64,000 nucleotides of DNA from RGIG5612 sp045546255 (GTDB taxonomy: Bacteria > Bacillota > Clostridia > Lachnospirales > Lachnospiraceae), in NCBI GenBank assembly GCA_045546255.1, contig JAZQCK010000071.1, positions 3,543 to 67,542 of the forward strand, in the 5' to 3' direction. Position numbers and translations under genes: made by a program. The notes below the pieces were generated by a model. That model did no database searches. It was not told where the DNA came from and saw nothing but the letters and a program-made list of their open reading frames with translations. This document shows, in pieces, positions 1 through 7,369 of the stretch; position 1 is the stretch's first letter, and every line of letters starts with the position of its first letter.

Positions 1-11
1 AACAAAAAAAA

Positions 12-40
12 TTGAAAAAGCAAGGTTTATGTGCTACCCT
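12..40 (+). promoter_or_regulatory. Possible promoter of the DUF4364-engB pair
   Basis: TTGAAA (12-17), a 17-nt spacer and TACCCT (35-40) lie 37 nt before the first gene. The -35 is good but the -10 is poor, and the window edge hides anything further upstream. Confidence 0.3.
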
Positions 41-77
41 AAAATTCCGAGAAAAACAATAAGAATGGGGATTTTTT

Positions 78-596
78 ATGATTACAGATTCCAATACGAT
101 ATATAAGCTGATGATCCTCTATATGCTGAATCGTTTGGATTCTCAGCTTACGAATTCACAGCTTTCCAGCTTTTTTATTTCAAAAGAATATACCGATTAT
201 TTTAATATCCAGCAGACACTTTCCGATCTGGTCGCTTCCAAGTTCGTGGAAAAAGTGACGATTCGAAACACTTCCTATTACAGCATTACGCCGGAAGGAT
301 ACGAATCACTGACCTTCTTTAAAAACCAGATTCCGAAAGGTGCTCTGGAGGATATCAACTCCTACTTGGAGGAAAACAAGTACGCTCTGAAAAACGAAGT
401 CGGAACACAGGCAGATTACTATCGACATACAAACGGAGACTTCATCGCACATTGTCAGGTCATGGAAGGCCGTTCTCTCTTATATGAGATCAATATCTCC
501 GTTCCGAGTGAAGAAGAAGCTTCCCGCATCTGCAGCAACTGGCGCGGTTATTCCGAAGAACTGTATGCAGTGATCATGAAATCGCTGCTCCAATAA
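78..596 (+). CDS. DUF4364 family protein
   Basis: The 172-residue product matches the DUF4364 family found in Clostridia. The N-terminal half (about residues 5-75) reads like a winged-helix domain ending in ITPEGYESL, and the C-terminal half consists of short strands. The family is predicted to bind DNA, but I know of no demonstrated target. The start follows GGGGATTTTTT, a weak ribosome site. Its stop is one base from the engB start, so the two genes are probably co-transcribed and translationally coupled. The function is inferred from fold only. Confidence 0.75.
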   Translation: MITDSNTIYKLMILYMLNRLDSQLTNSQLSSFFISKEYTDYFNIQQTLSDLVASKFVEKVTIRNTSYYSITPEGYESLTFFKNQIPKGALEDINSYLEENKYALKNEVGTQADYYRHTNGDFIAHCQVMEGRSLLYEINISVPSEEEASRICSNWRGYSEELYAVIMKSLLQ

Positions 597-597
597 T

Positions 598-1194
598 ATG
601 ATCATTAAAAGTGTTGAACTTGAAACTGTATTAGGACCAACGAGCCAGCTTCCGGCATCTACTCTGCCGGAGGTTGCTTTTGCAGGCCGTTCCAATGTTG
701 GGAAATCCTCTTTGATCAACGGCCTCTTAAATCGAAAAAAACTGGCGCGGACCTCATCGCAGCCAGGCAAGACTCAAACAATCAACTTTTATAATGTTAA
801 TAAGGAATTGTTCTTTGTGGATCTCCCTGGTTACGGTTTTGCGAAGGTGTCGAAAGAAGCACAGGCGAAATGGGGAAAGATGATCGATAACTACCTCATG
901 AATTCTAAAACGCTGAAGGCCGTCTTTCTTTTGGTCGATATCCGCCACGAAGTGAAGTCCAGTGATAAGGAGATGTTTGAATGGATCAAAGCCAGCCCTG
1001 CTCTTCCAGTCGTTATTGCGACCAAAGCAGATAAGATCAAACGCAACCAGCTTCCAAAGCAGCTTAAGATCATCCGCGAGGGATTAGGGTTTAAAAACGG
1101 CGAGGTCCCTCTGATTCCATTTTCCGCAGAGACAAAACAGGGACGCGATGATATCTTGAATCTGATCTCAGAGATCATCTCTTCTGACAAATAA
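598..1194 (+). CDS. engB: Ribosome biogenesis GTPase EngB/YsxC
   Basis: A 198-residue TRAFAC-class GTPase needed for 50S subunit assembly. All G motifs are visible: G1 GRSNVGKSS (30-38), the GKTQT stretch (58-62), G3 DLPGYG (75-80), G4 TKAD (142-145) and a G5-like SAE near residue 178. Length is normal for the family. There is no Shine-Dalgarno sequence of its own; the ATG follows the DUF4364 stop in TAATATG, which suggests coupled translation. In many Firmicutes engB sits downstream of the clpX-lon genes. Here it faces that locus convergently and lon is absent. Confidence 0.95.
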   Translation: MIIKSVELETVLGPTSQLPASTLPEVAFAGRSNVGKSSLINGLLNRKKLARTSSQPGKTQTINFYNVNKELFFVDLPGYGFAKVSKEAQAKWGKMIDNYLMNSKTLKAVFLLVDIRHEVKSSDKEMFEWIKASPALPVVIATKADKIKRNQLPKQLKIIREGLGFKNGEVPLIPFSAETKQGRDDILNLISEIISSDK

Positions 1195-1254
1195 GGATTC
1201 ATGTGGATAATCAATCAGTAAATACACCTGCATACGGATTTTAATTCACATACA

Positions 1255-1280
1255 AAATGGGCATGATCACATGCCCATTT
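1255..1280. terminator. Bidirectional terminator between engB and the His-rich gene
   Basis: An 11-bp perfect stem (AAATGGGCATG, loop ATCA, CATGCCCATTT) is followed by GTTTT on the plus strand. It lies between the convergent engB and His-rich genes and can serve both. Confidence 0.75.
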
Positions 1281-1327
1281 GTTTTACATTTCTTATTGTT
1301 GCAGGCTTATCCTAAAAGATGAAACCA

Positions 1328-1966
1328 TTAGACTTGTTCAAAGATTTCAATGACTTTATCTTTTAAAACTTCCTCTTCCGGTCCGAAAACGATGGCCGCA
1401 AATCCGACTGCAAGTCCGCCGCCTTCATGCGCTTCTACGTTCAGACCATTACCTGTCGTTGAGAAGGTGGTAACAGGTCCTGCTTCACGGATATAGCCTT
1501 TTACATGTCCGATCAGTGCGCCTTCGCTATCCAGCCAGCTTTCAAGTTCATTGATCGCTTTTTCCATTGCGGCTTTCACTTCAGCAACCGGTTTTACGAG
1601 ATCTTTCTCAAAGGAGCAGATCGTAGCGCCTTCATGCTTGTGTGTTTCAACGATTTTATAACCAGCCACTTCATACGTATGTCCATGGTCGTGGTCATGA
1701 TGATCATGCTCGTGGAAATCATGATGGTGATGGTCGTGATCATGCTCATGGTGATGGTCATGACAGCCGCAGTCATCATCGTGGTGGTGATGGTGTTCAT
1801 GTCCTTCATGATCATGATGATGGTGATGATGGTCATGGCCCTCATGATCATGATGGTGATGATGATGCTCATGTCCTTCGTGATCATGGTCATGGCAGCC
1901 ACAGGTACAATCTTCCGGATGCTCGGTAACTTCTTCTATCTCTTCCGGGCGTTTTTCTTCACTCAT
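1328..1966 (-). CDS. Histidine-rich metal-binding protein
   Basis: A 212-residue acidic protein. Residues about 16-97 hold more than 40 histidines in near-repeats of DHEGHEHHHHHH, flanked by CTCGCH and CGCH motifs, which is a strong soft-metal (Zn, Ni or Co) binding region. From about residue 98 it changes to an ordinary alpha/beta sequence with TICSFEKDLVKPV and a Gly-rich GNGLNVEAHEGGGLAVGF segment of unknown fold. AGGAGGGC overlaps the stop codon of the upstream GTPase gene, so the two are translationally coupled. A metal reservoir or donor for that GTPase is the best inference. The repetitive DNA creates long antisense frames that are not genes. Confidence 0.8.
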   Translation of the reverse strand: MSEEKRPEEIEEVTEHPEDCTCGCHDHDHEGHEHHHHHHDHEGHDHHHHHHDHEGHEHHHHHDDDCGCHDHHHEHDHDHHHHDFHEHDHHDHDHGHTYEVAGYKIVETHKHEGATICSFEKDLVKPVAEVKAAMEKAINELESWLDSEGALIGHVKGYIREAGPVTTFSTTGNGLNVEAHEGGGLAVGFAAIVFGPEEEVLKDKVIEIFEQV

Positions 1967-1978
1967 GTGTATGCCCTC

Positions 1979-2602
1979 CTACTTGTTCTTGATTTCCGCA
2001 ATGATCTCTCTGCAAACCTTAGCGGTGCCTTCCTGATCATTGACAGCAGAGATGCGATAGATCTTCGCATTTGTCTTTTCTTTCACGCCTGCTTCGACTT
2101 TATCCAGTGTCTCCGCATCTGTTGCATCAATCTTGTTCATCAGAACATAATCAGCTGCTTCAACCTGATCATCGATCAGTGTTCCTACAACAGGAACCAG
2201 CTTCAGCCAGCGTCTGGAGTCTAAGATATTAAAGATCGTGATGCTCATATCTTCGTCATAATACTCATGAAGCTGAGCTGCGACATCGCCCGGACGTGCA
2301 AGGCCTGTTGTCTCTAAGATGACCCATTCCGGATGCATCTTTTCTTCCATCTGTGCAAGGGAATCCATTAAGGATCCTGCAATGCTGCAGCAGACACAGC
2401 CATTAAAGAGTTCGGTAGTATAAAGTCCGGTATCCTCTGTAAAGGCAGTATCGATACCGACCTGACCAATCTCATTTTCAATGATGGCAACTTTTGTGCT
2501 GCCGTCAGCTCCGCCTTCCGCTTCGATCATCTCTTTTGCCAGCGGGATTAATACGCTTGTTTTTCCGGATCCTAAGAATCCGCCTAAGATTATAAGTTTG
2601 AT
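1979..2602 (-). CDS. Short G3E-family (CobW/COG0523) GTPase with ATC start
   Basis: A 207-residue P-loop GTPase if started at ATC (2602-2600). Walker A is GGFLGSGKTS (7-16), ENEIGQVGID follows at 42-51, the family CxCC metal motif CVCC is at 69-72, and NKID (156-159) gives guanine specificity. The C-terminal CobW_C domain is absent, so this is the short form. The first ordinary ATG is codon 25 and would remove the Walker A motif. There is an in-frame TAG six codons before the ATC. AAGGAGGGA sits 7 nt before it. G3E proteins insert or deliver metals. The next gene encodes a His-rich protein, which fits a metallochaperone pair. Confidence 0.85.
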   Translation of the reverse strand: MKLIILGGFLGSGKTSVLIPLAKEMIEAEGGADGSTKVAIIENEIGQVGIDTAFTEDTGLYTTELFNGCVCCSIAGSLMDSLAQMEEKMHPEWVILETTGLARPGDVAAQLHEYYDEDMSITIFNILDSRRWLKLVPVVGTLIDDQVEAADYVLMNKIDATDAETLDKVEAGVKEKTNAKIYRISAVNDQEGTAKVCREIIAEIKNK

Positions 2603-2617
2603 AGTAGGTCCCTCCTT
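2600..2617 (-). promoter_or_regulatory. Ribosome binding site pointing to an ATC start codon
   Basis: The minus strand reads AAGGAGGGA (2617-2609), seven bases (2609 is the last SD base; spacing counted from GGAGGG), then ATC AAA CTT ATA ATC. The spacing is ideal for initiation at ATC. No ATG, GTG or TTG occurs in frame between the upstream TAG and codon 25. Confidence 0.7.
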
Positions 2618-2627
2618 CTAAGGTGAA

Positions 2628-3866
2628 CTATTTCACCATATCTTTTGTCACTGTAAATTTCTTAATTGATGAATCTGACGGTATCTCGTACATCTTATCC
2701 ATCATAATATCTTCCATAATACTGCGAAGTCCTCGCGCTCCGATCTTGCGGTCTAAGGCTTTCTTCGCAACTTCTCTGACTGCATCCTCTTTAAATTCCA
2801 GATCAACATTATCCAGTTTGAAGAGGGCTTCATACTGTTTGATCAGCGCATTCTTTGGCTCCTTCAGGATCCTCACCAGGTCTTCTTCCGTCAAAGATCT
2901 CAACGCAACGACCACTGGAACACGTCCGACAAATTCAGGAATGATACCGTACTTGATCAAATCCTGCGGCATAACGGTCTGGAAGAGATCGTCGATTTCT
3001 TCTCTGGAATCGGAGAAAATCTCAGCTCCAAAGCCCATGCCCTTTTTGTCAACTCTGGACTCAATGATCTTTTCAAGACCTGCAAATGCACCGCCACAGA
3101 TAAAGAGGATATTCGTTGTATCGATGTGAAGCATATCCTGATTCGGGTGTTTTCTTCCGCCCTGCGGAGGAACGGACGCTTCGGTACCCTCTAAGATTTT
3201 AAGGAGTGCCTGCTGAACGCCTTCACCGGATACATCTCTTGTGATGGAAACGTTCTCGCTCTTCTTTGTGATCTTATCGATCTCATCGATATAGACGATT
3301 CCGTACTCTGCTTTTTCAATATCATAATCTGCTGCCTGGATCAGTTTCAGCAGGATGTTTTCCACATCCTCACCGACATAACCAGCTTCCGTCAGCGTCG
3401 TTGCATCTGCAATCGCAAACGGAACATTTAAGATTTTCGCCAACGTCTGAGCCAGAAATGTTTTTCCGGAGCCAGTCGGGCCCAGCATTAGGATATTGCT
3501 CTTTTGCAGTTCCACATCCAGCTGGTCCCTGGAAAGGACGCGTTTGTAATGATTATAAACCTGTACGGAGAGGACTTTTTTTGCCTCGTCCTGTCCGATG
3601 ACATACTCATCCAGAAAGGCTTTGATCTCTTTCGGCTTATGCAGCTTGATATCTAATTCTTTAGATGATTTCCGTTTTTTCTTCTGTGAGGACGTCTGTG
3701 GAACAAAGTTCATGTCATAAATGTCCGCACAAGTCATGACACAGTCCGGACAGATATAGGCAGAACCAGACGGGCTTGCAATCAGCTGCTCGCCTACCTC
3801 CTCCGGCGTCCTCCCGCAAAAGGAGCACTGCGGAATATCATAATTTCCGTTTCTTCTTGTTGCCAT
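2628..3866 (-). CDS. clpX: ATP-dependent Clp protease ATP-binding subunit ClpX
   Basis: A 412-residue AAA+ unfoldase that feeds ClpP. The N-terminal zinc-binding domain has Cys14, Cys17, Cys39 and Cys42. It is followed by Walker A GPTGSGKT (about 130-137), the pore loop GYVGED, Walker B IVYIDEID, and the C-terminal D2 domain with the GARGLRS sensor region. Length is normal. It starts 3 nt after clpP, giving a typical clpP-clpX operon downstream of tig. Confidence 0.98.
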   Translation of the reverse strand: MATRRNGNYDIPQCSFCGRTPEEVGEQLIASPSGSAYICPDCVMTCADIYDMNFVPQTSSQKKKRKSSKELDIKLHKPKEIKAFLDEYVIGQDEAKKVLSVQVYNHYKRVLSRDQLDVELQKSNILMLGPTGSGKTFLAQTLAKILNVPFAIADATTLTEAGYVGEDVENILLKLIQAADYDIEKAEYGIVYIDEIDKITKKSENVSITRDVSGEGVQQALLKILEGTEASVPPQGGRKHPNQDMLHIDTTNILFICGGAFAGLEKIIESRVDKKGMGFGAEIFSDSREEIDDLFQTVMPQDLIKYGIIPEFVGRVPVVVALRSLTEEDLVRILKEPKNALIKQYEALFKLDNVDLEFKEDAVREVAKKALDRKIGARGLRSIMEDIMMDKMYEIPSDSSIKKFTVTKDMVK

Positions 3867-3869
3867 AGA

Positions 3870-4457
3870 TTAAGCCTCGTGGTTTTCAATTACAGCATCG
3901 ATTAGGCCATATTCTTTTGCTTCCGTAGCGCTGAGCCAGTTATCACGTTCTGTATCAGCCTCAATCGTCTCGAGCGGCTTTCCAGTATTCTCAGAAAGGA
4001 GTCTGTTCAGGTTATCACGGATCTTTAAGATATGATCTGCATTGATCTTAATATCAGATGCCTGACCCTGTGCACCGCCGGACGGCTGATGGATCATGAT
4101 CTCCGCATTCGGAAGTGCGAAACGTTTTCCTTTTGTGCCGCCTGCAAGAAGGAATGCGCCCATGCTGGCTGCCATACCGATGCAGGTCGTAGACACATCA
4201 CACTTTACATACTGCATTGTGTCGTAAATTGCCATTCCTGCTGTCACAGAGCCACCCGGGCTGTTGATATAGAAATGAATATCCTTGTTCGGATCTTCGC
4301 TCTCTAAGAACAGAAGCTGTGCAACAACAAGGCTAGCTGTTACATCATTGACCTCCTCGCTTAAGAAAACGATTCTCTCTTTTAAAAGTCTGGAATAAAT
4401 ATCATAGGCTCTTTCGCCTCTGCTGGTATCTTCAATTACTGTTGGAACTAAACTCAT
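3870..4457 (-). CDS. clpP: ATP-dependent Clp protease proteolytic subunit ClpP
   Basis: A 195-residue serine protease subunit that forms the tetradecameric barrel. The catalytic serine is Ser98 in GMAASMGA and the histidine is His123 in MIHQPSGG. The Asp lies in the C-terminal part as usual. AGGAGGTAACAA precedes the ATG. It is separated from tig by 125 nt containing an imperfect GC-rich hairpin (4489-4518) with no T-run, so it may be a leader structure or processing site. Confidence 0.98.
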   Translation of the reverse strand: MSLVPTVIEDTSRGERAYDIYSRLLKERIVFLSEEVNDVTASLVVAQLLFLESEDPNKDIHFYINSPGGSVTAGMAIYDTMQYVKCDVSTTCIGMAASMGAFLLAGGTKGKRFALPNAEIMIHQPSGGAQGQASDIKINADHILKIRDNLNRLLSENTGKPLETIEADTERDNWLSATEAKEYGLIDAVIENHEA

Positions 4458-4582
4458 TTGTTACCTCCTGTTTCAAACTTCTTCGATGCATAAAAGCCGG
4501 TAATCCCGGCCTTTATGTATAATCAGCCTTTTTATAAATAGCAGGCCTTATGATTGCGTTATGCTCTTGTTTTATGATCGGA

Positions 4583-5932
4583 TTATTCTGCAGCTTCTTC
4601 TGCCGGAGCCTCTTCAGTTTTTTCTTCTTCAGCAGGTTTTTCTACTGCAACACCGTTCTCATAAACAAAGTCTGCTGCCTTGGATACGGCAATGTCAGTT
4701 TTCATACCGTCCTTTTCTTTATCGGAAAGGAGCTCTTTTGCTTTCTCGATGTCCATGCCGTACATATCAGCCATCTTCTTAATCTCAGCTTCCACATCTT
4801 CGTCAGTTACTTCGATATTTTCTACTTTTGCGATTTCTTCAAGAACCAGTCTTTCTCTGATGGTCTGAAGTGCGTGCGGACGGATATCAGCCATGAATTT
4901 TTCCGGAGTCTGTCCTACGAGCTGCAGGTACTGATCCATGCTGATTCCCTGGCTTTCCATTCTGTATGCAAAGTCATCTGCGCTCTGACGAGCCTGCGCA
5001 TCGATCATCAGCTCTGCAACATCCATCTGTGCATTGTCTGCGATCTTTTTGATGATCTCACGCTCTGCATCTGCTTTGGCAGATTCTTTCTTTCTGTCTT
5101 CGATGCCTTTTCTGATGTCCGCCTTATACTCTTCTAAAGTTTCAAACTCGGATACTTCTGCTGCAAATTCATCATCCAGTTCCGGAAGTTCTTTTGCTTT
5201 GAGGTCATTCAGTTTGCACTTGAAGACAGCCGGTTTTCCTTTCAGTTCTTCTGCATGATAGTCTTCCGGGAAAGTAACGTTAACATCGAATTCATCGCCG
5301 ATGTTATGTCCGCAGATCTGATCTTCAAAGGTATCAATGAAGGAATGAGAACCTAAAGTGATCGTATAGCCTTCTGCTTTTCCGCCGTCAAACTGCTTGT
5401 CGTCAACATAACCGTCAAAGTCGATGTCTGCAATATCGCCCATCTGTGCCGGACGTCCTTCCACCGGAACGCGGCGGCTGTTCAGTTCTCTTGTTCTTTC
5501 GATATCCTGATCAACTTCCTCATCGGTAACTGTAAGGTCTGTTGCAGTGTACTCGATTCCTTTATACTCACCTAAGGTAACTTCCGGCTTTGTAGCAACT
5601 GTTACAACATAAGTAAAGTCTTTTCCTCTTTCGATATCGATATCATCAACAGACGGCTGAGATACGATCTCAACTTCTTTCATGGCCTCATCATAAACAT
5701 CCGGATAGGTATCGGAGATCAGGAAGTTTGCAGCATCCTCATAGAATACTTCTACGCCGTATGTTTTTTCGATCATCTTCTGCGGAACTTTACCTTTTCT
5801 GAAACCAGGCATAGAAACCTGATTTTTGATCTTGTGATATGCTCTTGTGATCGCTTCTTCAACTTTATCAGCTTCCACTGTAGCAGTGATCTTAGCTAAG
5901 CTTTTTTCTAATTTTTCAACATTTACGTTCAT
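4583..5932 (-). CDS. tig: Trigger factor
   Basis: A 449-residue ribosome-associated chaperone and prolyl isomerase. The N-terminal ribosome-docking region contains the signature GFRKGKVP (about residues 44-51). The FKBP-type PPIase domain spans about 150-240, and the helical C-terminal domain ends in a long acidic Glu/Ala tail. Length is typical of Firmicutes. The gene opens the tig-clpP-clpX group, has its own promoter, and has a hairpin leader just before its AAGGAGGAACAG ribosome site. Confidence 0.97.
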   Translation of the reverse strand: MNVNVEKLEKSLAKITATVEADKVEEAITRAYHKIKNQVSMPGFRKGKVPQKMIEKTYGVEVFYEDAANFLISDTYPDVYDEAMKEVEIVSQPSVDDIDIERGKDFTYVVTVATKPEVTLGEYKGIEYTATDLTVTDEEVDQDIERTRELNSRRVPVEGRPAQMGDIADIDFDGYVDDKQFDGGKAEGYTITLGSHSFIDTFEDQICGHNIGDEFDVNVTFPEDYHAEELKGKPAVFKCKLNDLKAKELPELDDEFAAEVSEFETLEEYKADIRKGIEDRKKESAKADAEREIIKKIADNAQMDVAELMIDAQARQSADDFAYRMESQGISMDQYLQLVGQTPEKFMADIRPHALQTIRERLVLEEIAKVENIEVTDEDVEAEIKKMADMYGMDIEKAKELLSDKEKDGMKTDIAVSKAADFVYENGVAVEKPAEEEKTEEAPAEEAAE

Positions 5933-5960
5933 TTAAAACTGTTCCTCCTTGGGGTTCTTT

Positions 5961-6021
5961 ATGTGCTTTCGAAGCTTTTGCGGTAAGCAGTCTATGCACA
6001 GAAAAAGTTTCGAAAGCACAT
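5961..6021 (-). other. Hairpin in the tig 5' leader
   Basis: ATGTGCTTTCGAA (5961-5973) pairs perfectly with TTCGAAAGCACAT (6009-6021). The 13-bp stem lies between the tig promoter and the tig ribosome site. There is no T-run, so it is a leader structure rather than a terminator. It could stabilise the message or bind a regulator. Confidence 0.6.
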
Positions 6022-6039
6022 CCACTTACGCAATTGTGT

Positions 6040-6068
6040 ATTCTAACATAGGAATGGAAATTAAGCAA
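6040..6068 (-). promoter_or_regulatory. tig promoter
   Basis: On the minus strand, TTGCTT (6068-6063), a 17-nt spacer, and TAGAAT (6045-6040) with an extended TGT before it. The predicted start is near 6033, giving a leader of about 100 nt. Confidence 0.7.
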
Positions 6069-6106
6069 TTTATTTAAGCAGTATTTTTTTATTCGATGAC
6101 AGCCTG

Positions 6107-6174
6107 GGTGACAAGGAGACGGCAAGGTGAGCACGTCAGGGCGAGAAGGCAGCCTGGGCTGTTCTTTTGTCACC
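6107..6174. repeat. REP-like palindromic element overlapping the truA stop
   Basis: GGTGACAA (6107-6114) and TTGTCACC (6167-6174) are inverted arms around a degenerate, longer centre that keeps GGAGACGG and CTGTTCTTTT. The same arms and core occur at 6393-6419 and 6980-7016. The TGA stop codon of truA lies within the right arm. Confidence 0.65.
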
Positions 6175-6958
6175 TTCCCGGGTAGTCAATTCTAAGCAAC
6201 GTTAAACCTCTTGCCGGTGCCTTCGGTGCCGAAAGACGTCTGTCACAGCTGTCTAAAATTTCTTTTACATGTTCCGGTGGATAGATGCCCATGCCAACCT
6301 TTTCCAGCGTCCCTGCGATGATCCGGACCATGTTGTAAAGAAAGCCATTTCCCGTGATCGTAATATGAACAAGCTTCGGGCGGAAATCTCCGGGAGACAG
6401 GGGACGGTTCTTTGTCTCCAGATATTCATATTCCAGGTCAATCGAATGGATCGTCCGAATCGTGCTTTTTTGCTGACCGCCGGAAGATGAAAAGGCTTTA
6501 AAGTCATGCTCGCCGATCAGATATTCAGCTGCCCTCCTCATTTTTCCCACATCCAGCTCATAATAAACATAGTCAGTATAAAGGCGATGCAGCGGCAGAT
6601 TCACCCGACTGTTTAAGATATTGTATTGATAGGTCTTTGCACAGTCCGTATAGCGCGGATGGAACTCTGCCGAAACCTCCTCGCTTTTTACGATCTTGAT
6701 ATCATCCGGCAAAGACTGGTTTAATGCCAACGCAATTTTTTCGGCCGGAATTCGGGTATTCGTATCAAAGATGGCAACATTTCCCAACGCATGAACGCCG
6801 GAATCTGTCCGGCTTGCCCCTATGATCGTGATCTCTTCTTTCAGTAGTTTAGACAAGTGTTTATTGATCACTTCTTCTACCGCAAGCCCATTCTTCTGTA
6901 CCTGCCAGCCGACATAATTCGTTCCATCATATGAAATTATTAATTTGATCCGTTTCAT
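6170..6958 (-). CDS. truA: tRNA pseudouridine(38-40) synthase TruA
   Basis: A 262-residue enzyme isomerising uridines 38-40 of the tRNA anticodon arm. The catalytic aspartate is Asp52 in GASRTDSGVHALGN, and GNGFLYNMVRIIAGTL marks the C-terminal half. The start is the ATG of MKRIKLIISYDGTNY, the usual family N-terminus; a longer upstream frame runs through a palindrome. It is some 13-15 residues longer than usual because LETKNRPLSPGD is encoded by a REP-like repeat (6393-6419) just before the conserved strand leading to GNGFLYN. The stop codon comes from another copy. In many Firmicutes truA follows ecfT; here it is detached. Confidence 0.95.
   Translation of the reverse strand: MKRIKLIISYDGTNYVGWQVQKNGLAVEEVINKHLSKLLKEEITIIGASRTDSGVHALGNVAIFDTNTRIPAEKIALALNQSLPDDIKIVKSEEVSAEFHPRYTDCAKTYQYNILNSRVNLPLHRLYTDYVYYELDVGKMRRAAEYLIGEHDFKAFSSSGGQQKSTIRTIHSIDLEYEYLETKNRPLSPGDFRPKLVHITITGNGFLYNMVRIIAGTLEKVGMGIYPPEHVKEILDSCDRRLSAPKAPARGLTLLRIDYPGR
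6393..6419. repeat. REP-like palindrome inside the truA coding sequence
   Basis: GGAGACA (6393-6399) and TGTCTCC (6413-6419) form the arms around the core GGGGACGGTTCTTT. That core is the exact reverse complement of 6991-7004. It is in frame in truA and translated as part of LETKNRPLSPGD. Confidence 0.75.
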
Positions 6959-6967
6959 AGCCCATTC

Positions 6968-6976
6968 ATCATACCA
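6968..6976 (-). promoter_or_regulatory. Extended -10 of truA, close to the ATG
   Basis: The minus strand reads TGG TATGAT, then nine bases, then the truA ATG. No convincing Shine-Dalgarno sequence is present, so the transcript may begin only a few bases before the start codon. No good -35 lies at the right distance. Confidence 0.5.
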
Positions 6977-6979
6977 TAA

Positions 6980-7016
6980 AAAAGGTGACAAAAGAACCGT
7001 CCCCTTGTCACCTTTT
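6980..7016. repeat. REP-like palindrome between truA and the SOS cassette
   Basis: Twelve-base perfect arms AAAAGGTGACAA (6980-6991) and TTGTCACCTTTT (7005-7016) enclose a core containing AAGAACCGTCCCC. Such GTGACA/ACCGTCCCC palindromes are widespread in bacterial genomes, and some are linked to RAYT transposases; no transposase is seen in this window. Confidence 0.8.
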
Positions 7017-7033
7017 AAAGAATGTGCTATACT
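7005..7033 (+). promoter_or_regulatory. Promoter of the SOS polymerase cassette
   Basis: TTGTCA (7005-7010), a 17-nt spacer, and TATACT (7028-7033). The -35 hexamer is the right arm of the palindromic repeat. The predicted transcription start is near 7040, immediately before the LexA site. Confidence 0.75.
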
Positions 7034-7041
7034 CCAGAAAA

Positions 7042-7055
7042 CGAACACTTGTTCG
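7042..7055 (+). promoter_or_regulatory. LexA (SOS) operator
   Basis: CGAACACTTGTTCG is a perfect CGAAC-N4-GTTCG palindrome, the Gram-positive LexA box. It begins 9 nt after the -10 hexamer, where bound LexA would block initiation. Confidence 0.88.
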
Positions 7056-7082
7056 CTTTTCGTAAAAGGAGGCAGACTTAAA

Positions 7083-7361
7083 ATGGATGCGAGGAGAAGA
7101 CGGACCTATGTCAAAGTCCTTTCCGTTTTCGATAATACCGGCTTTATGCAGCCGAAAAAAATAATATGGGATAACGGCAGAGTTTCAGAGATCGAAAAGG
7201 TGCAGGATTTCCGTCCTTCCACCTGTATCGAACGAGGCCTTCCGGGAGACTGCTATACAATTGTGATCGGAGGCGAAAAACGGCTTTTGTTTTTCGAACG
7301 CTCAGACAAACGTTTTGCAAGCACCTTCGGACGATGGTTTTTCGAGGAGTATGAGGTATAA
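7083..7361 (+). CDS. Small protein of the SOS Y-polymerase cassette
   Basis: A 92-residue soluble basic protein of unknown function. It starts at MDARRRRTYVKV, with GGAGG 10 nt before the ATG. The sequence predicts a compact beta-rich fold (VFDNTGFMQPKKIIWDNGR, then TIVIGGEKRLLFFE) and has no cysteines arranged for metal. It is the first gene after the LexA-controlled promoter and lies 8 nt before the polymerase gene, so it is probably an accessory factor of that polymerase. The longer upstream frame reads through the promoter and is not the gene. Confidence 0.75.
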   Translation: MDARRRRTYVKVLSVFDNTGFMQPKKIIWDNGRVSEIEKVQDFRPSTCIERGLPGDCYTIVIGGEKRLLFFERSDKRFASTFGRWFFEEYEV

Positions 7362-7369
7362 TAAAAACC

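Noticed and set aside
1505..2224. Long Met/Val-rich open frame on the plus strand
   Set aside because: It is the antisense of the His codon repeats and of the GTPase gene. The low-complexity composition, lack of a ribosome site and strong sense-strand evidence exclude it.
4550..5137. Phe/Cys-rich frame antisense to tig
   Set aside because: It is a frame shadow of the well-supported trigger factor gene.
5916..6173. Open frame of 85 codons between tig and truA
   Set aside because: It runs through a REP-like palindrome and the tig leader hairpin and overlaps the tig start. It has no family resemblance.
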